Of a DNA stretch of 64,000 nt, positions 56,122-64,000 are shown in pieces. Every line of letters begins with the position of its first letter. Position 1 is the first letter of the stretch. The position numbers were made by a program, and so were the translations under genes. The DNA is taken from NCBI GenBank assembly GCA_900129675.1, contig FSRD01000001.1:1167501-1231500 (forward strand), in the 5' to 3' direction. The notes beneath the pieces were generated by a model. It was not told the origin of the DNA. It did no database searches and saw only the letters and a program-made list of their open reading frames with translations. This DNA comes from Bradyrhizobium erythrophlei. GTDB taxonomy: Bacteria > Pseudomonadota > Alphaproteobacteria > Rhizobiales > Xanthobacteraceae.

Positions 56122-57125
56122 TCAAATCCGGACATATTCGTGATGCAATCCGCCGATGACTGGGCGGCAAAGAATACGCCCTGCCCTCTTTACGGTGCGC
56201 GATAGGGGCGCATCCTTCTCCAAGGCCAAGTGCGTGCGCGTCTCATTATAGTAGCGAGCGTAAGATTTCAGAATGCGGCGCAGATGCACCTCGCCCAGAA
56301 CAATGATGTGGTCCAGACACTCCCGGCGGATCGATCCGATCAGCCGTTCTGCCAGGGTGAGGCCGGTGCAATAGGCTTGTCCCGAATGCCCATGGCACGC
56401 AATCGGCGTGTGACGACGGTGCCGTAGACCCGATCGCGGTCTCGGATCATGTAACCCGGGGCCATGTCCCAAGGAAAAGCCTCGGTGATCTGACGTGCAA
56501 CCCACTCCGCCGCCGGGTTGGTTGTGACGTTAATCCAAGCGAGATCTCTACGATCCAGCCGCACGATGACGAGCGCATAAAGCAGATCGAAGCCAATGGT
56601 CGGTACTACGAACAAATCCATGGCGGCGATGTCCGGCGCGTGGTTTCGCAGAAAGGTCCGCCATTCCTGACTTGGAGGCCCGCGTCGCTTGACCATATAC
56701 TTGGCGACACTTGATTGAGCGACGCTAAACCCGAGCTTGAGCAGTTCGCCGTGGATGCGCGGCGCACCCCAAAGCAAATTCTCTGTGCTCATCTGCCGGA
56801 TCAGCGCGCGCAATTCTGTCTCGATCTGCGGTCGCCCTCCCCGTCGACACGATTTCCAACGCCAATAGCGGCGAAAGCCGGCCCGATGCCAACCCACCAG
56901 CGTTTCGGGTCGAATAATCATGAGAACCGGAAGGATCGACGGGAACCAGCGATAGAGCTGAACGAAGAACCAGCGGTCGTTGTTCGTGAGGCGAGCCCGG
57001 CCTTTCAGCTTGCGTCGCAAGACGATCAGCTGATGTCGAAGCACTGCATTCTCCGCCTCAAGCCGGATGTTCGACTTGAATGGCGAGGCCAGCACGGCCA
57101 GAACGAAGCAGATCAGCGCGATCAT
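56122..57125 (-). pseudogene. Integrase-core transposase with one frameshift
   Basis: Relative of the copy at 45128. The N-terminal half (VLRHQLIVLRRKLKGRARLT, PETLVGWHRAGFRRYWRWKS) and most of the rve core (MDLFVVPTIGFDLLYALVIV, YMIRDRDRVYG, IAPASPWQNG) are in one frame; near 56345 the frame changes and the Glu region continues as AERLIGSIRRECLDHIIVLG. One indel therefore breaks an otherwise complete gene. Confidence 0.82.
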
Positions 57126-57187
57126 CGCGCCAACTTAGCCGATTCTATCATTCGATAAACCCGGATAGGGTTTTCAGTACACACACC
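57118..57187. repeat. IS-end-like dispersed repeat, copy 2
   Basis: ATCATCGCGCCAACTTAGCC.. to ..GTTTTCAGTACACAC, beside the start of the transposase at 57125; nearly matches 36905-36976. It is probably the right terminus of this IS type. Confidence 0.55.
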
Positions 57188-57489
57188 AGTAAACTTTACC
57201 GGTCGCTGACCTGGGACAGAGGCAAAGAACTCGCCGATCATCAGCGCCTGACCTTGGCCACCGAGGTCGAGGTCTATTTTTGTGACCCTCGGTCTCCCTG
57301 GCAGCGCGGCTCGAACGAAAACACCAACAGATTGCTCCGCCAATACCTTCCGCGTGGTACCGATCTGTCCCTACATAGCCAAGCCAAACTCAGCGCGATA
57401 GCAAGCAGCTCAATGAAAGGCCCAGAAAGACCTTGCTCTATCAAACCCCCGCAGACAAGTTCGCGGAACGTGTTGCAGCGACCAGTTGA
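57188..57489 (+). pseudogene. IS30-family transposase, C-terminal fragment
   Basis: [20 protein letters not shown], then [20 protein letters not shown] (Glu of the catalytic triad), and after a small frame break near 57405 [20 protein letters not shown] to a stop. No N-terminal part here; the N-terminal part of the same family lies 8.5 kb upstream. Confidence 0.75.
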
Positions 57490-57777
57490 ACCCGCCGCCA
57501 GAAGCGGACCTCGGGTCGCGTCTGAGCTAGGTACGCAACCCTAGCGGCGGACATCGACGCCTCCCGCGTCTGCTGTTGCGCGGTAAGCGGCCGTCAAGAC
57601 GGCCCCCACCGCACTTCCGAGAAGTGCCCCAGGAGCCGACATCACTCGACAGCCTCAGCAGAACTACGGATTGTGTTGGCGCTGACTGTATCGCCGGGTT
57701 CATTTGAACGGTGACGCAAACCGCGCTATGAGTCCGGCGCGGTTCGGTATTGTCCTTCATATTGCCGGAGGCAGCTT

Positions 57778-58134
57778 ATGACATCAATCACCCGTCGTTT
57801 GTTCCTGTCGCTGACGGCCGCTCTTGCTCCGGGCGCGGCGATCGCCCATCACGGCTGGGGCGGATACGACACGTCCAAGTCGTTCACCGTCACCGGCGAG
57901 ATCCTGAAATCGACCTACGAGAATCCGCACTGCAAGATCGAGATGGAGGTCGACGGTAAGCACTGGCGCTTCGTCCTGGCACCGCCTTCGCGCATGCAGC
58001 AGCGCGGCATCACGCCGGACATGATCGCGCCTGGCAAGACCTGCACAGCGTTCGGCTATCCGCACACCAGCAATCCGGACGAGGCGCGCATCGAATACAT
58101 TATTCTCGACGGCAAGCGCATCGAATTGCGGTAG
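57778..58134 (+). CDS. DUF6152 exported protein
   Basis: 118 residues. Signal with LFLSLTAALAPGAAIAHHGW; the HHGW motif right after cleavage and the beta-rich domain (KSFTVTGEILKSTYENPHCK, TCTAFGYPHTSNPDEARIEY) are typical of DUF6152 proteins. GGAGGCAG precedes the ATG. It is followed six bases later by a membrane protein gene, a pairing I know from other proteobacteria. Role unknown. Confidence 0.85.
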   Translation: MTSITRRLFLSLTAALAPGAAIAHHGWGGYDTSKSFTVTGEILKSTYENPHCKIEMEVDGKHWRFVLAPPSRMQQRGITPDMIAPGKTCTAFGYPHTSNPDEARIEYIILDGKRIELR

Positions 58135-58140
58135 ACCAGA

Positions 58141-58629
58141 GTGGAACATCAGCCGGCCGCGCCGATCTTCCTGGCCTTGCAGGAAAGCGCGCTGGGTCAT
58201 GTGATGCGCGGCTCGCCTGCGCTTTATCCCGCGGTCGAGATCCTGCACATTCTCGGCTTCGTTGTGCTGGTGGGATCGATCCTGGCGCTGGATTTGAGGT
58301 TGCTCGGATTGGGGCGCGCGATTCCCATCCAGCCGATGGCGCAATTGCTGCTGCCTTTGTCGCGCTTCGGTTTTCTGCTCGCGATCAGCATGGGATTTCT
58401 GCTGTTCAGCGCCGATGCGGCACATGTAGTGCGCAATCCTGCGTTTCAGACCAAGCTCCTGCTGATCGCGGCGGCGCTGGTCAACATTTTGATCGCGCAT
58501 GCCGGCCCGTGGGGACGTGTTGCGCTCTGGCGCGCCGAAGCCTCCGGCGGCGCTAAAGTTACTGCGCTCCTGTCGCTTCTGCTGTGGCTCAGCGCCATCT
58601 GCGCCGGGCGCCTGATCGCGTATTTCTAA
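58141..58629 (+). CDS. DUF6644-type membrane protein
   Basis: 162 residues, GTG start. Four membrane helices (VEILHILGFVVLVGSILALD, FGFLLAISMGFLLFSADAAH, LLLIAAALVNILIAHAGPWG and VTALLSLLLWLSAICAGRLI). The first helix carries a conserved HIL. Co-transcribed with the DUF6152 gene. Confidence 0.8.
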   Translation: MEHQPAAPIFLALQESALGHVMRGSPALYPAVEILHILGFVVLVGSILALDLRLLGLGRAIPIQPMAQLLLPLSRFGFLLAISMGFLLFSADAAHVVRNPAFQTKLLLIAAALVNILIAHAGPWGRVALWRAEASGGAKVTALLSLLLWLSAICAGRLIAYF

Positions 58630-58643
58630 CGGGGGCCGCCGCC

Positions 58644-58793
58644 ATGCGCCGCATCCGCTTCGCCATCTTCGCAATCCTCGTCGGCTTCTGCACCGCGGCA
58701 GACATCGCCAGCGCCGACAAGGCCGAAGCTTGGACCGCGTTGCACGCAGGCCGACATGTCGCCCTGCCGATTCAAGCTGTGGTCACCGAATGA
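58644..58793 (+). pseudogene. Histidine phosphatase, N-terminal stub
   Basis: 49 codons: a signal peptide (FAIFAILVGFCTAADIASA) then AWTALHAGRHVALPIQAV, where a histidine phosphatase would read A-L-x-R-H. The frame stops after VVTE. Probably a truncated phosphatase of the phosphoglycerate-mutase type. Confidence 0.45.
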
Positions 58794-59676
58794 CCGCTTC
58801 GCGCCAAAAGCTGCCTTCGAGAATCTCCGCACAGCGCGACTGCGCCCGTAGCGGTCGTCCTGCCGGGCTTCGGAAAATAGCTCTTGGGGAGGTCCTCAGA
58901 ACGACACTTCGTGGCCTGCCTCAACCCGGGCCTCGACGATCTGCAGGAGAGAACTGTTGCCACTGGGACCCGCGCCGCGGCAGATTACGAGCTACCCTTG
59001 GGGCTACACCGGCAAACCCGGGCGTGCAAAAAGGCCTTATTTTACGGGGCTTTCTCGAAGCCATTTTATGGTGGCGGAGAGGGAGGGATTGCCGCGCCGC
59101 TTCCAGAAACTCAATAAAATCAGGCACTTGTTGTTCGCCCGAGGACGCTTTGTGTACCAATCTTGTGTCCCGAAGTCGACTGATTTCTCTCCCCTACCGC
59201 GCCAAAATGGATCGTGAATCGGTCCGGTGATCTGGTGATCTAATGCCCCTCGCGATTTCAGTTTGAGGGAAGCTTCCCTCCGTCTGTCCATCCATCACTC
59301 CGCCCACCCATCCGCCCCTCCCTCCCCCACCCCCTTAGAAGATCCTCCCTCTGCACTTTGCGCAAAGACCTCCATAGGCAGCATGGGAGTTGCCGAAATG
59401 AAGACGGCGGTGAAATGAGGCTGGGGGGCGGCGGCCGACATGCCAGAGCTCACCATTTTTGCTCTGACGTCGGTCCCCCTTAGTCCCGCTCTTGGCGTAT
59501 CAATGCGAACCCCGTCCGCATTGCCAGCGGGAGCGGTCGTGACGGGTGGCCAGCTATTGTAATAGCCTGGCTTCGTGCGCGCGCCGATTTCGCTCATACG
59601 CAATGCCCGATGTGATCAGCGGCAAACGGCCGGAACATCAGTTGGGGCACACTTTGCGATCGTGTGCCCGTGAAAG
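58794..59676. other. 883-base stretch with an att-like scar, no gene
   Basis: Nothing coding is recognised. It contains the tRNA-Ser-like scar at 59072-59175 and, at 59270-59340, an unusual pyrimidine-rich run. Confidence 0.5.
59072..59175 (-). other. tRNA-Ser 3' end fragment and attachment-like region
   Basis: On the minus strand, AATCCCTCCCTCTCCGCCA (59072-59090) equals the last bases of a tRNA-Ser gene; the tRNA body is missing. To the right, AGAAACTCAATAAAATCAGG and GTGTACCA..GTGTCCC repeat the pattern of 11123-11230 in the same order and orientation. Confidence 0.45.
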
Positions 59677-59682
59677 TTGCCA

Positions 59683-60363
59683 ATGCGAGCAGAAGACCTT
59701 GAGGCCCTGCGTGAAGACATGCTCGCGGTCATCGCCGCTGGCGCCTTTGCGCTGCGTGACACGATCGGCAAGAGTGCCTTTGACGAACGCGTCATGACGG
59801 CCATGGGCAAGGTGCCGCGGCATGAGTTTGTGCCAATCGAACTTCAGCCTTACGCGTACGAAAATATTCCACTTCCAATCGGCTTCGAAAAGACGATCTC
59901 GCAGCCATTTATCGTCGCCTTAATGACCGATCTGCTCGACATCAAGGCCGACGACAGCGTCCTCGAAATCGGTACCGGTCTTGGCTATCAGGCCGCCATC
60001 CTCGCGCAGCTGGCCCGCACGGTATACTCCGTGGAAATCATCGAAGAGCTTGGCCAAGAGGCGAAACGACGACTCCGACAGCAGAGCTGCAGCAATGTCG
60101 AACTCAAGATTGCCAATGGCTATCACGGTTGGTCAGACCACGCCCCTTTTGACAAGGTGATCGTGACGGCCGCTCCCGATCTGATTCCTCCTCCGCTGAT
60201 CCACCAATTGAAAGCGGGTGGGAAAATGGTGATACCGGCCGGCCTGCCCCATACGCAGCAGCTCATTGTTGCCGAGAAGCTCGCCTACGGCAGAATGACG
60301 ATGAAAGAGATTCTGTCCGTCCGGTTCTCTCAACTCGAGGGGACTGAACCCGGCTTATCATAA
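59683..60363 (+). CDS. Protein-L-isoaspartate O-methyltransferase-like
   Basis: 226 residues, SAM-dependent. Motif I VLEIGTGLGYQAAILAQL, motif near VIVTAAPDLIPPPLIHQLKA and the PCMT region EKTISQPFIVALMTDLL (normally T-I-S-Q-P). Pcm repairs isoaspartyl residues in aged proteins. Start at ATG 59683 or a TTG at 59677. Intact and followed by a small membrane protein gene. Confidence 0.88.
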   Translation: MRAEDLEALREDMLAVIAAGAFALRDTIGKSAFDERVMTAMGKVPRHEFVPIELQPYAYENIPLPIGFEKTISQPFIVALMTDLLDIKADDSVLEIGTGLGYQAAILAQLARTVYSVEIIEELGQEAKRRLRQQSCSNVELKIANGYHGWSDHAPFDKVIVTAAPDLIPPPLIHQLKAGGKMVIPAGLPHTQQLIVAEKLAYGRMTMKEILSVRFSQLEGTEPGLS

Positions 60364-60393
60364 GCCCGGTGGCGCATCCGTAACGGAGCATAG

Positions 60394-60783
60394 ATGACCT
60401 CCTCGAAAACGATCGCCGGCCTGATCGGTCCCACTCTTGTCGCTATCGCTGCCGGCATGCTGCTGAACATTGGCTCGTTCCCTACATTGGCGGAACAGGT
60501 TTCCCGCGACCCCGCGCTCATCTTCGTGTCTGGCATCCTCTTGTTCGTCGCTGGGCTTGCCATCGTGCGCGTTCACAATCGCTGGACGAACGGATGGCCG
60601 GTGCTTGTGACCGTCCTTGGCTGGCTGTTCGTCCTGGGTGGCCTTGCCCGAATGCTTTTTCCAACCGGACTCGCCGCGATTGCCGCCGGAATTGGCTAGA
60701 TCACCGGCGCGATCATTGCAGGAGCCATCGGCCTCCTGGGGCTCCGCGCCTTTCTTTCGTTCAAGGCGTATCGACCTGATTGA
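60394..60783 (+). pseudogene. Small membrane protein with an in-frame TAG
   Basis: 101 codons with three hydrophobic helices (IGPTLVAIAAGMLLNIGSFP, LIFVSGILLFVAGLAIVRVH, LVTVLGWLFVLGGLARMLF) end at TAG 60697-60699; the same frame then gives ITGAIIAGAIGLLGLRAFLS and FKAYRPD to TGA. A Gln codon is the likely original. The loss of the last helix would probably spoil the fold. Confidence 0.75.
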
Positions 60784-60956
60784 GCACGCGCCCCCTTCAG
60801 CGAGCGTTTTGATGACAGCTGTGGGTCAATCGGCTCATTTTTGCAGTTGGCCAGCTACTTCCGATCTACCCCCAACTTCAGACATATCGCTGCACTGCGC
60901 CAAGTGAAGCGATGGGCCAAAAGCAGAGGTTTACCCCCAACAGTCCGTACAGCCTG

Positions 60957-62174
60957 CTACACGCCATCCGTCCACGTGGGCGCAGCAGGCACCTCGCCGT
61001 CTTGGCACAACCCGTACAAGGACTGATGCTGACGGAAGCCGCGCAATTCGAAATGGCCGATTTCAAAGACCGGTGCCGCAACTTCGGCGGCAAAAGCACC
61101 AGTCATGAGCAGTGGCCGGCCAACATCCTTGCAGAGGAATTCCAGCCGGCTGAGGATGTTGATGTCGCGCCCGACGGCGGTGAAGTCGAGGCGATTGCCA
61201 GAGCCAATATTGCCGTATGCGGCATCACCATAGTGCAGAGCAATATCGATGGAAATATGCTGCTGGACCTCGGGCGGTGAAGCCTGGAGCGCAGCCAGCG
61301 TTGTCTGAGCTGCAGCCAGGGCCGACTCACAGGCCGGCGCCGGATCATCGCCGGTGACTGGAAAGATCGCAATGACCGCATCACCGATATACTTCAGGAT
61401 GTCACCTTCGCTGCCAATGACGCCAGGGACGACCAGATCGAAGAAGGCATTTAGGAGTTCAATGATTCTTTGCTCCGGAAGCTCATCTGTCAGTCGGCTG
61501 AAACCACGCAAGTCGGCGAGCAGCATTGCCGCCTTGATGTGGTGGACGTTTCCGCGCTGGACGGCGCCCGCCATAATCCGCGCGCACGGATCTCGACCTA
61601 CATAGGTGGCAAGAAGTTCACCATAGATCCGCCGGCCCGCCGTCACTTCGAGAACTGGGGCAAAGGTCGGCACCAGATAGCGAAAGAGTTCAACGTCCGC
61701 TTCCCTAAACCCGCTGGGAGTGTCGCTTCCCCACGATATCGCGTTAACGATCCGATTCGAAAAGATAAGAGGCGCCATCACGTATTGGGTAATGCCTTGC
61801 GCCCGCAGCGTTGCGAGGATCGGGAAGCGCCGATCGGTGGCTTCGCTAAGGACAGTGTCAAGCCACTGTCCGGTTCCGATAACGTACTGAAGGGGGCTAT
61901 TCTGGTAATCCGACGTAGACTCGATACCGTGTCGCGACGTTCGGAACTCGGTACTCTGTCCACGGCGCCAGATACGCGATACTCCCCGGAATTCTGGATG
62001 CAGCGTACGGACATGCACTGTGGCGCGGGCTATCGGCGCCCCGAGCACGGTGAGCTTCTCGCAGAGCATCTCAAGAAGCCCACCCGTATCGGGCGCAAAA
62101 CGTCCCTCCTCGCTTAGCCAGCGCAGAAGCTCGGCCTTGCGATCAGCAAGTGAGACATCGAGAGCCTTGGTCAC
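60957..62174 (-). CDS. Soluble class III adenylate cyclase with N-terminal sensor
   Basis: 405 residues. The N-terminal ~200 form a GAF-like sensor (LLRWLSEEGRFAPD, RIWRRGQSTEFRTSRHG, VMAPLIFSNRIVNAISWGSD). The cyclase domain has AAMLLADLRGFSRLTD (metal Asp), YIGDAVIAIFPV (second Asp) and FTAVGRDINILSRLE. A typical soluble rhizobial cyclase. The minus-strand gene lies opposite the sequence around 60840-60956, where no other gene is seen. Confidence 0.88.
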   Translation of the reverse strand: MTKALDVSLADRKAELLRWLSEEGRFAPDTGGLLEMLCEKLTVLGAPIARATVHVRTLHPEFRGVSRIWRRGQSTEFRTSRHGIESTSDYQNSPLQYVIGTGQWLDTVLSEATDRRFPILATLRAQGITQYVMAPLIFSNRIVNAISWGSDTPSGFREADVELFRYLVPTFAPVLEVTAGRRIYGELLATYVGRDPCARIMAGAVQRGNVHHIKAAMLLADLRGFSRLTDELPEQRIIELLNAFFDLVVPGVIGSEGDILKYIGDAVIAIFPVTGDDPAPACESALAAAQTTLAALQASPPEVQQHISIDIALHYGDAAYGNIGSGNRLDFTAVGRDINILSRLEFLCKDVGRPLLMTGAFAAEVAAPVFEIGHFELRGFRQHQSLYGLCQDGEVPAAPTWTDGV

Positions 62175-62381
62175 ATTTCACCCGAAGTTTCCCAGGGCAC
62201 ATCGCGACGATAAGTTCCTGTAGCGCGCTCGCAGCTCGGCTGGAAATTTCGTGCTGGCAGTGTCATACCGGGCCGTCGCTTCATCGAGCCACCTTTCAGC
62301 CCGAGGGGAGCAACTATAGCACGGCCTGATGGCAGAGTGGCGGCCTCGTAGGTTACAGCAAAGGGGTTCTCGACTTCCGAC

Positions 62382-62726
62382 TTGGGTCACAAGCGTCGCC
62401 CTCGATCTGGCTTGGCCTTGCACCGCAGCGCCTTGCGCTCCCGGCCAAGAGCCGCTGCCGGTGCCATGGCGTCTACCACCGCCGGTACAAATTGCAGATC
62501 ATCCACCTTCGTCGCCGGCGACTGGCGCGCCTGCCGGCGCCAGGTGAACTTGTTGGGGTCTCAGCCCGTGTCGTCGGCAATCTCAGAAACAATCGCGCCT
62601 GGGACCAGCGTCTCCTCGACAATCCGGGCCTTGTCGTCCTTTGAGAACCATCGGCGTCGTGCCGTCTCAGTGATCACTTCCAGCCGGCGCGCCGTCACGT
62701 CCGACTTAGGCGTATGGTCAAGCATA
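62382..62726 (-). pseudogene. IS66-family TnpA (Orf1) remnant
   Basis: MLDHTPKSDVTARRLEVITE then ARIVEETLVPGAIVSEIADD to a stop, then in another frame FTWRRQARQSPATKVDDLQF and FVPAVVDAMAP. These are the helix-turn-helix and middle part of IS66 TnpA, with an indel between. From 62175 to 62381 nothing is recognised. Confidence 0.7.
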
Positions 62727-62960
62727 GACACAAGCCGATCCCCTCAGAGAGATCGTGAACCTCGCCTATCACGAAGGCCCAGAGAAGGTGGGACCGGAAC
62801 GACGCTTACGAGCCGGGCCATGCGGTGGGGAAAAGCTGGGGGTAAACGAACAATTTCAAGCTCGGCTGGGGAAAACAGGCCTTAAGTCAGCCGCGCTGCA
62901 TTTTCCGAATCAGCGAAAAAGCACCTTCCAGTGCAGGGGCGGGCTTTTGTCGGATGCATC

Positions 62961-63212
62961 ATGCAATTCAGCCGCGTCATCAATCCCGTAAAGGATCTGG
63001 AAGTCTGGAGCGCGAGCAGCCACGGCTTTTCGTTCGTGATCAGCTTCGAGGGCCGCACCGGTCCCGGCCTTCACGGACAGCCCGGTTTTGTAGCCTCGTG
63101 GCGACCGCTCTATCTGAATAGGCCGGCCATCAAGGTGGGCGGCTCGCCCTTCAAGACGCTCACTGACGCTGAGAAAGCCTGCGAGTCCTTCCTTGTACAC
63201 CTGACGAGATGA
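62961..63212 (+). CDS. Small hypothetical protein
   Basis: 83 residues from ATG 62961 (an earlier frame to 62931 is unsupported). MQFSRVINPVKDLEVWSASS then VISFEGRTGPGLHGQPGFVA and SWRPLYLNRPAIKVGGSPFK read like a compact beta-rich domain found widely in Bradyrhizobium. Function unknown. Confidence 0.65.
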   Translation: MQFSRVINPVKDLEVWSASSHGFSFVISFEGRTGPGLHGQPGFVASWRPLYLNRPAIKVGGSPFKTLTDAEKACESFLVHLTR

Positions 63213-63366
63213 TAGGCCTGATTTTTTTTGCTGCTTCGCCTTAGGTCTGCAAATTTGCGAACTCGTATTGATTTGCTCCAAATCTCAAATTCGTACGTCG
63301 TCCGCAACTGACGGAACAGCACCGCGCAGCTTTGAACAGTAGGCTGCCAGTCAGATGGCGTGAGGT

Positions 63367-63700
63367 TCAATGAAACAGAATAAAGACCCCGATCAGCAAA
63401 CCCGCCGCAAAGGACAAGAGCCCCAACGTGCAGGCCGAAACGATGCGGCCGAGGGTGCGAAGCTGCTCCTCGTACTTCTCTTCTGCCATCTTGTAGAACT
63501 GAGCCGTCAATGCCTGCCCATCTTTTGCCCAGCGACGGTGAATCTACGCTCCAAATCATGGTGAAAGCGGGACTCTCGAAGCCGCCGCAAGTCACGACCG
63601 AGTGAACTTACGTTGGCGGCAAAGAAGGCTTCTCCTGCGCGGAGGAAAATCGCAATAGCCTCATCGTCGTTCAGATACGAAGTCAACTTCGCATTTGATG
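63367..63700 (-). pseudogene. Frameshifted C-tail-anchored membrane protein
   Basis: One frame has SYLNDDEAIAIFLRAGEAFF and NVSSLGRDLRRLRESRFHHD; near 63530 the frame shifts and continues KDGQALTAQFYKMAEEKYEE, IVSACTLGLLSFAAGLLIGV and ILFH to the stop at 63367. The second part is a coiled helix plus membrane anchor. One indel is enough to explain it. The rest to 64000 holds a weak GCCCG/CGGGC hairpin and no gene. Confidence 0.6.
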
Positions 63701-64000
63701 GTGGCTGCGTGGATAATCGGGATCAGCGATGATATGCGGCCTGCCGGAAGAGCGGGATACCGGCTCACGACTGCTTTGGTGTTCACTGTGTCAATCGCGA
63801 CACACAGCATCGGCGCGATTTGTCGTAGACTTGAGCTGCGTCTTCATGGCGCTTTCCTCCCTTGACTTGAGCCCGTCGCGAATGGCGGGCTTCTTTCGAT
63901 GCGCTCCACTGATTCTGTGGGTGGCGTGACGCACCGTAGTGATGTCGGCTTCGCTCCCAAAGCGACGCGGTTGCCGCGTAGCAGCGAAATGACGCGATGG

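Noticed and set aside
59295..59603. Minus-strand frame with Gly/Ala-rich product
   Set aside because: Runs through a pyrimidine-rich low-complexity stretch; no start signals and no family.
63110..63595. Minus-strand 161-codon frame
   Set aside because: It mixes both frames of a frameshifted membrane protein and the antisense of another small gene.
1..64000. CRISPR array, rRNA or a complete tRNA
   Set aside because: I saw no regularly spaced repeats, no rRNA sequence and no full cloverleaf; only the partial tRNA ends described above.

Overview
The window looks like accessory DNA from an alphaproteobacterium of the Rhizobiales, most likely Bradyrhizobium or a close relative. The grounds are the high GC content, the Tat-exported substrate-binding proteins, the many tiny secreted proteins of a type common in that genus, and the density of insertion-sequence debris. 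The assignment rests on recognition of families, not on a search.

Layout. 1-7.7 kb: a peptide-export cluster with an HlyD-type adaptor (5' end outside the window), a C39 peptidase/ABC exporter, a second long ABC protein, a cyclic-nucleotide-binding protein and three short precursor genes that all carry a double-glycine leader. 8.3-9.5 kb: an NYN-domain gene and a small unknown gene. 9.8-12 kb: an IS481-type element, a degenerate tRNA-Ser 3' end and a frameshifted ATPase. 12.1-20 kb: an intact seven-gene operon with two paralogous metal-dependent amidohydrolases, a complete polyamine/opine-type ABC importer and an M24 peptidase, most simply read as uptake and hydrolysis of a small peptide-like compound. 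20.3-22.1 kb: an IS66 scrap, a truncated tRNA-Arg 3' end (probable attachment scar) and an Xre/MbcA-RES toxin-antitoxin pair. 22-31 kb: a lone substrate-binding protein, a MITE-like element, a MarR-regulated pair and many tiny secreted proteins, several broken. 31.5-33.3 kb: a membrane-ferredoxin-adenylate cyclase fusion. 33.5-44.5 kb: a patatin pseudogene, a ribA pseudogene, a sugar-type binding protein, a decayed Tat metallophosphoesterase, a GntR regulator and a cupredoxin/ECF sigma/anti-sigma operon. 45-50.5 kb and 55.7-57.5 kb: insertion sequences (integrase-core type, IS630, IS30) and remnants of a serine recombinase, an SRAP protein and Vsr. 50.7-62.2 kb: an amino-acid binding protein, a Nudix hydrolase, two tandem short-chain dehydrogenases with an orphan operator, a DUF6152/DUF6644 pair, a Pcm-like methyltransferase and a second class III cyclase. 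The last 2 kb holds an IS66 remnant, a small gene and a frameshifted membrane protein.

The main theme is mosaicism and decay. Intact operons (peptide export, importer/peptidase, TA pair, cupredoxin-ECF) sit between scars of integration and at least fifteen genes broken by single frameshifts or in-frame stops. Five of the seven premature stops counted are TAG. The most interesting candidate for a new system is the exporter with its three precursor peptides: the leaders look alike, but the cores do not resemble each other.
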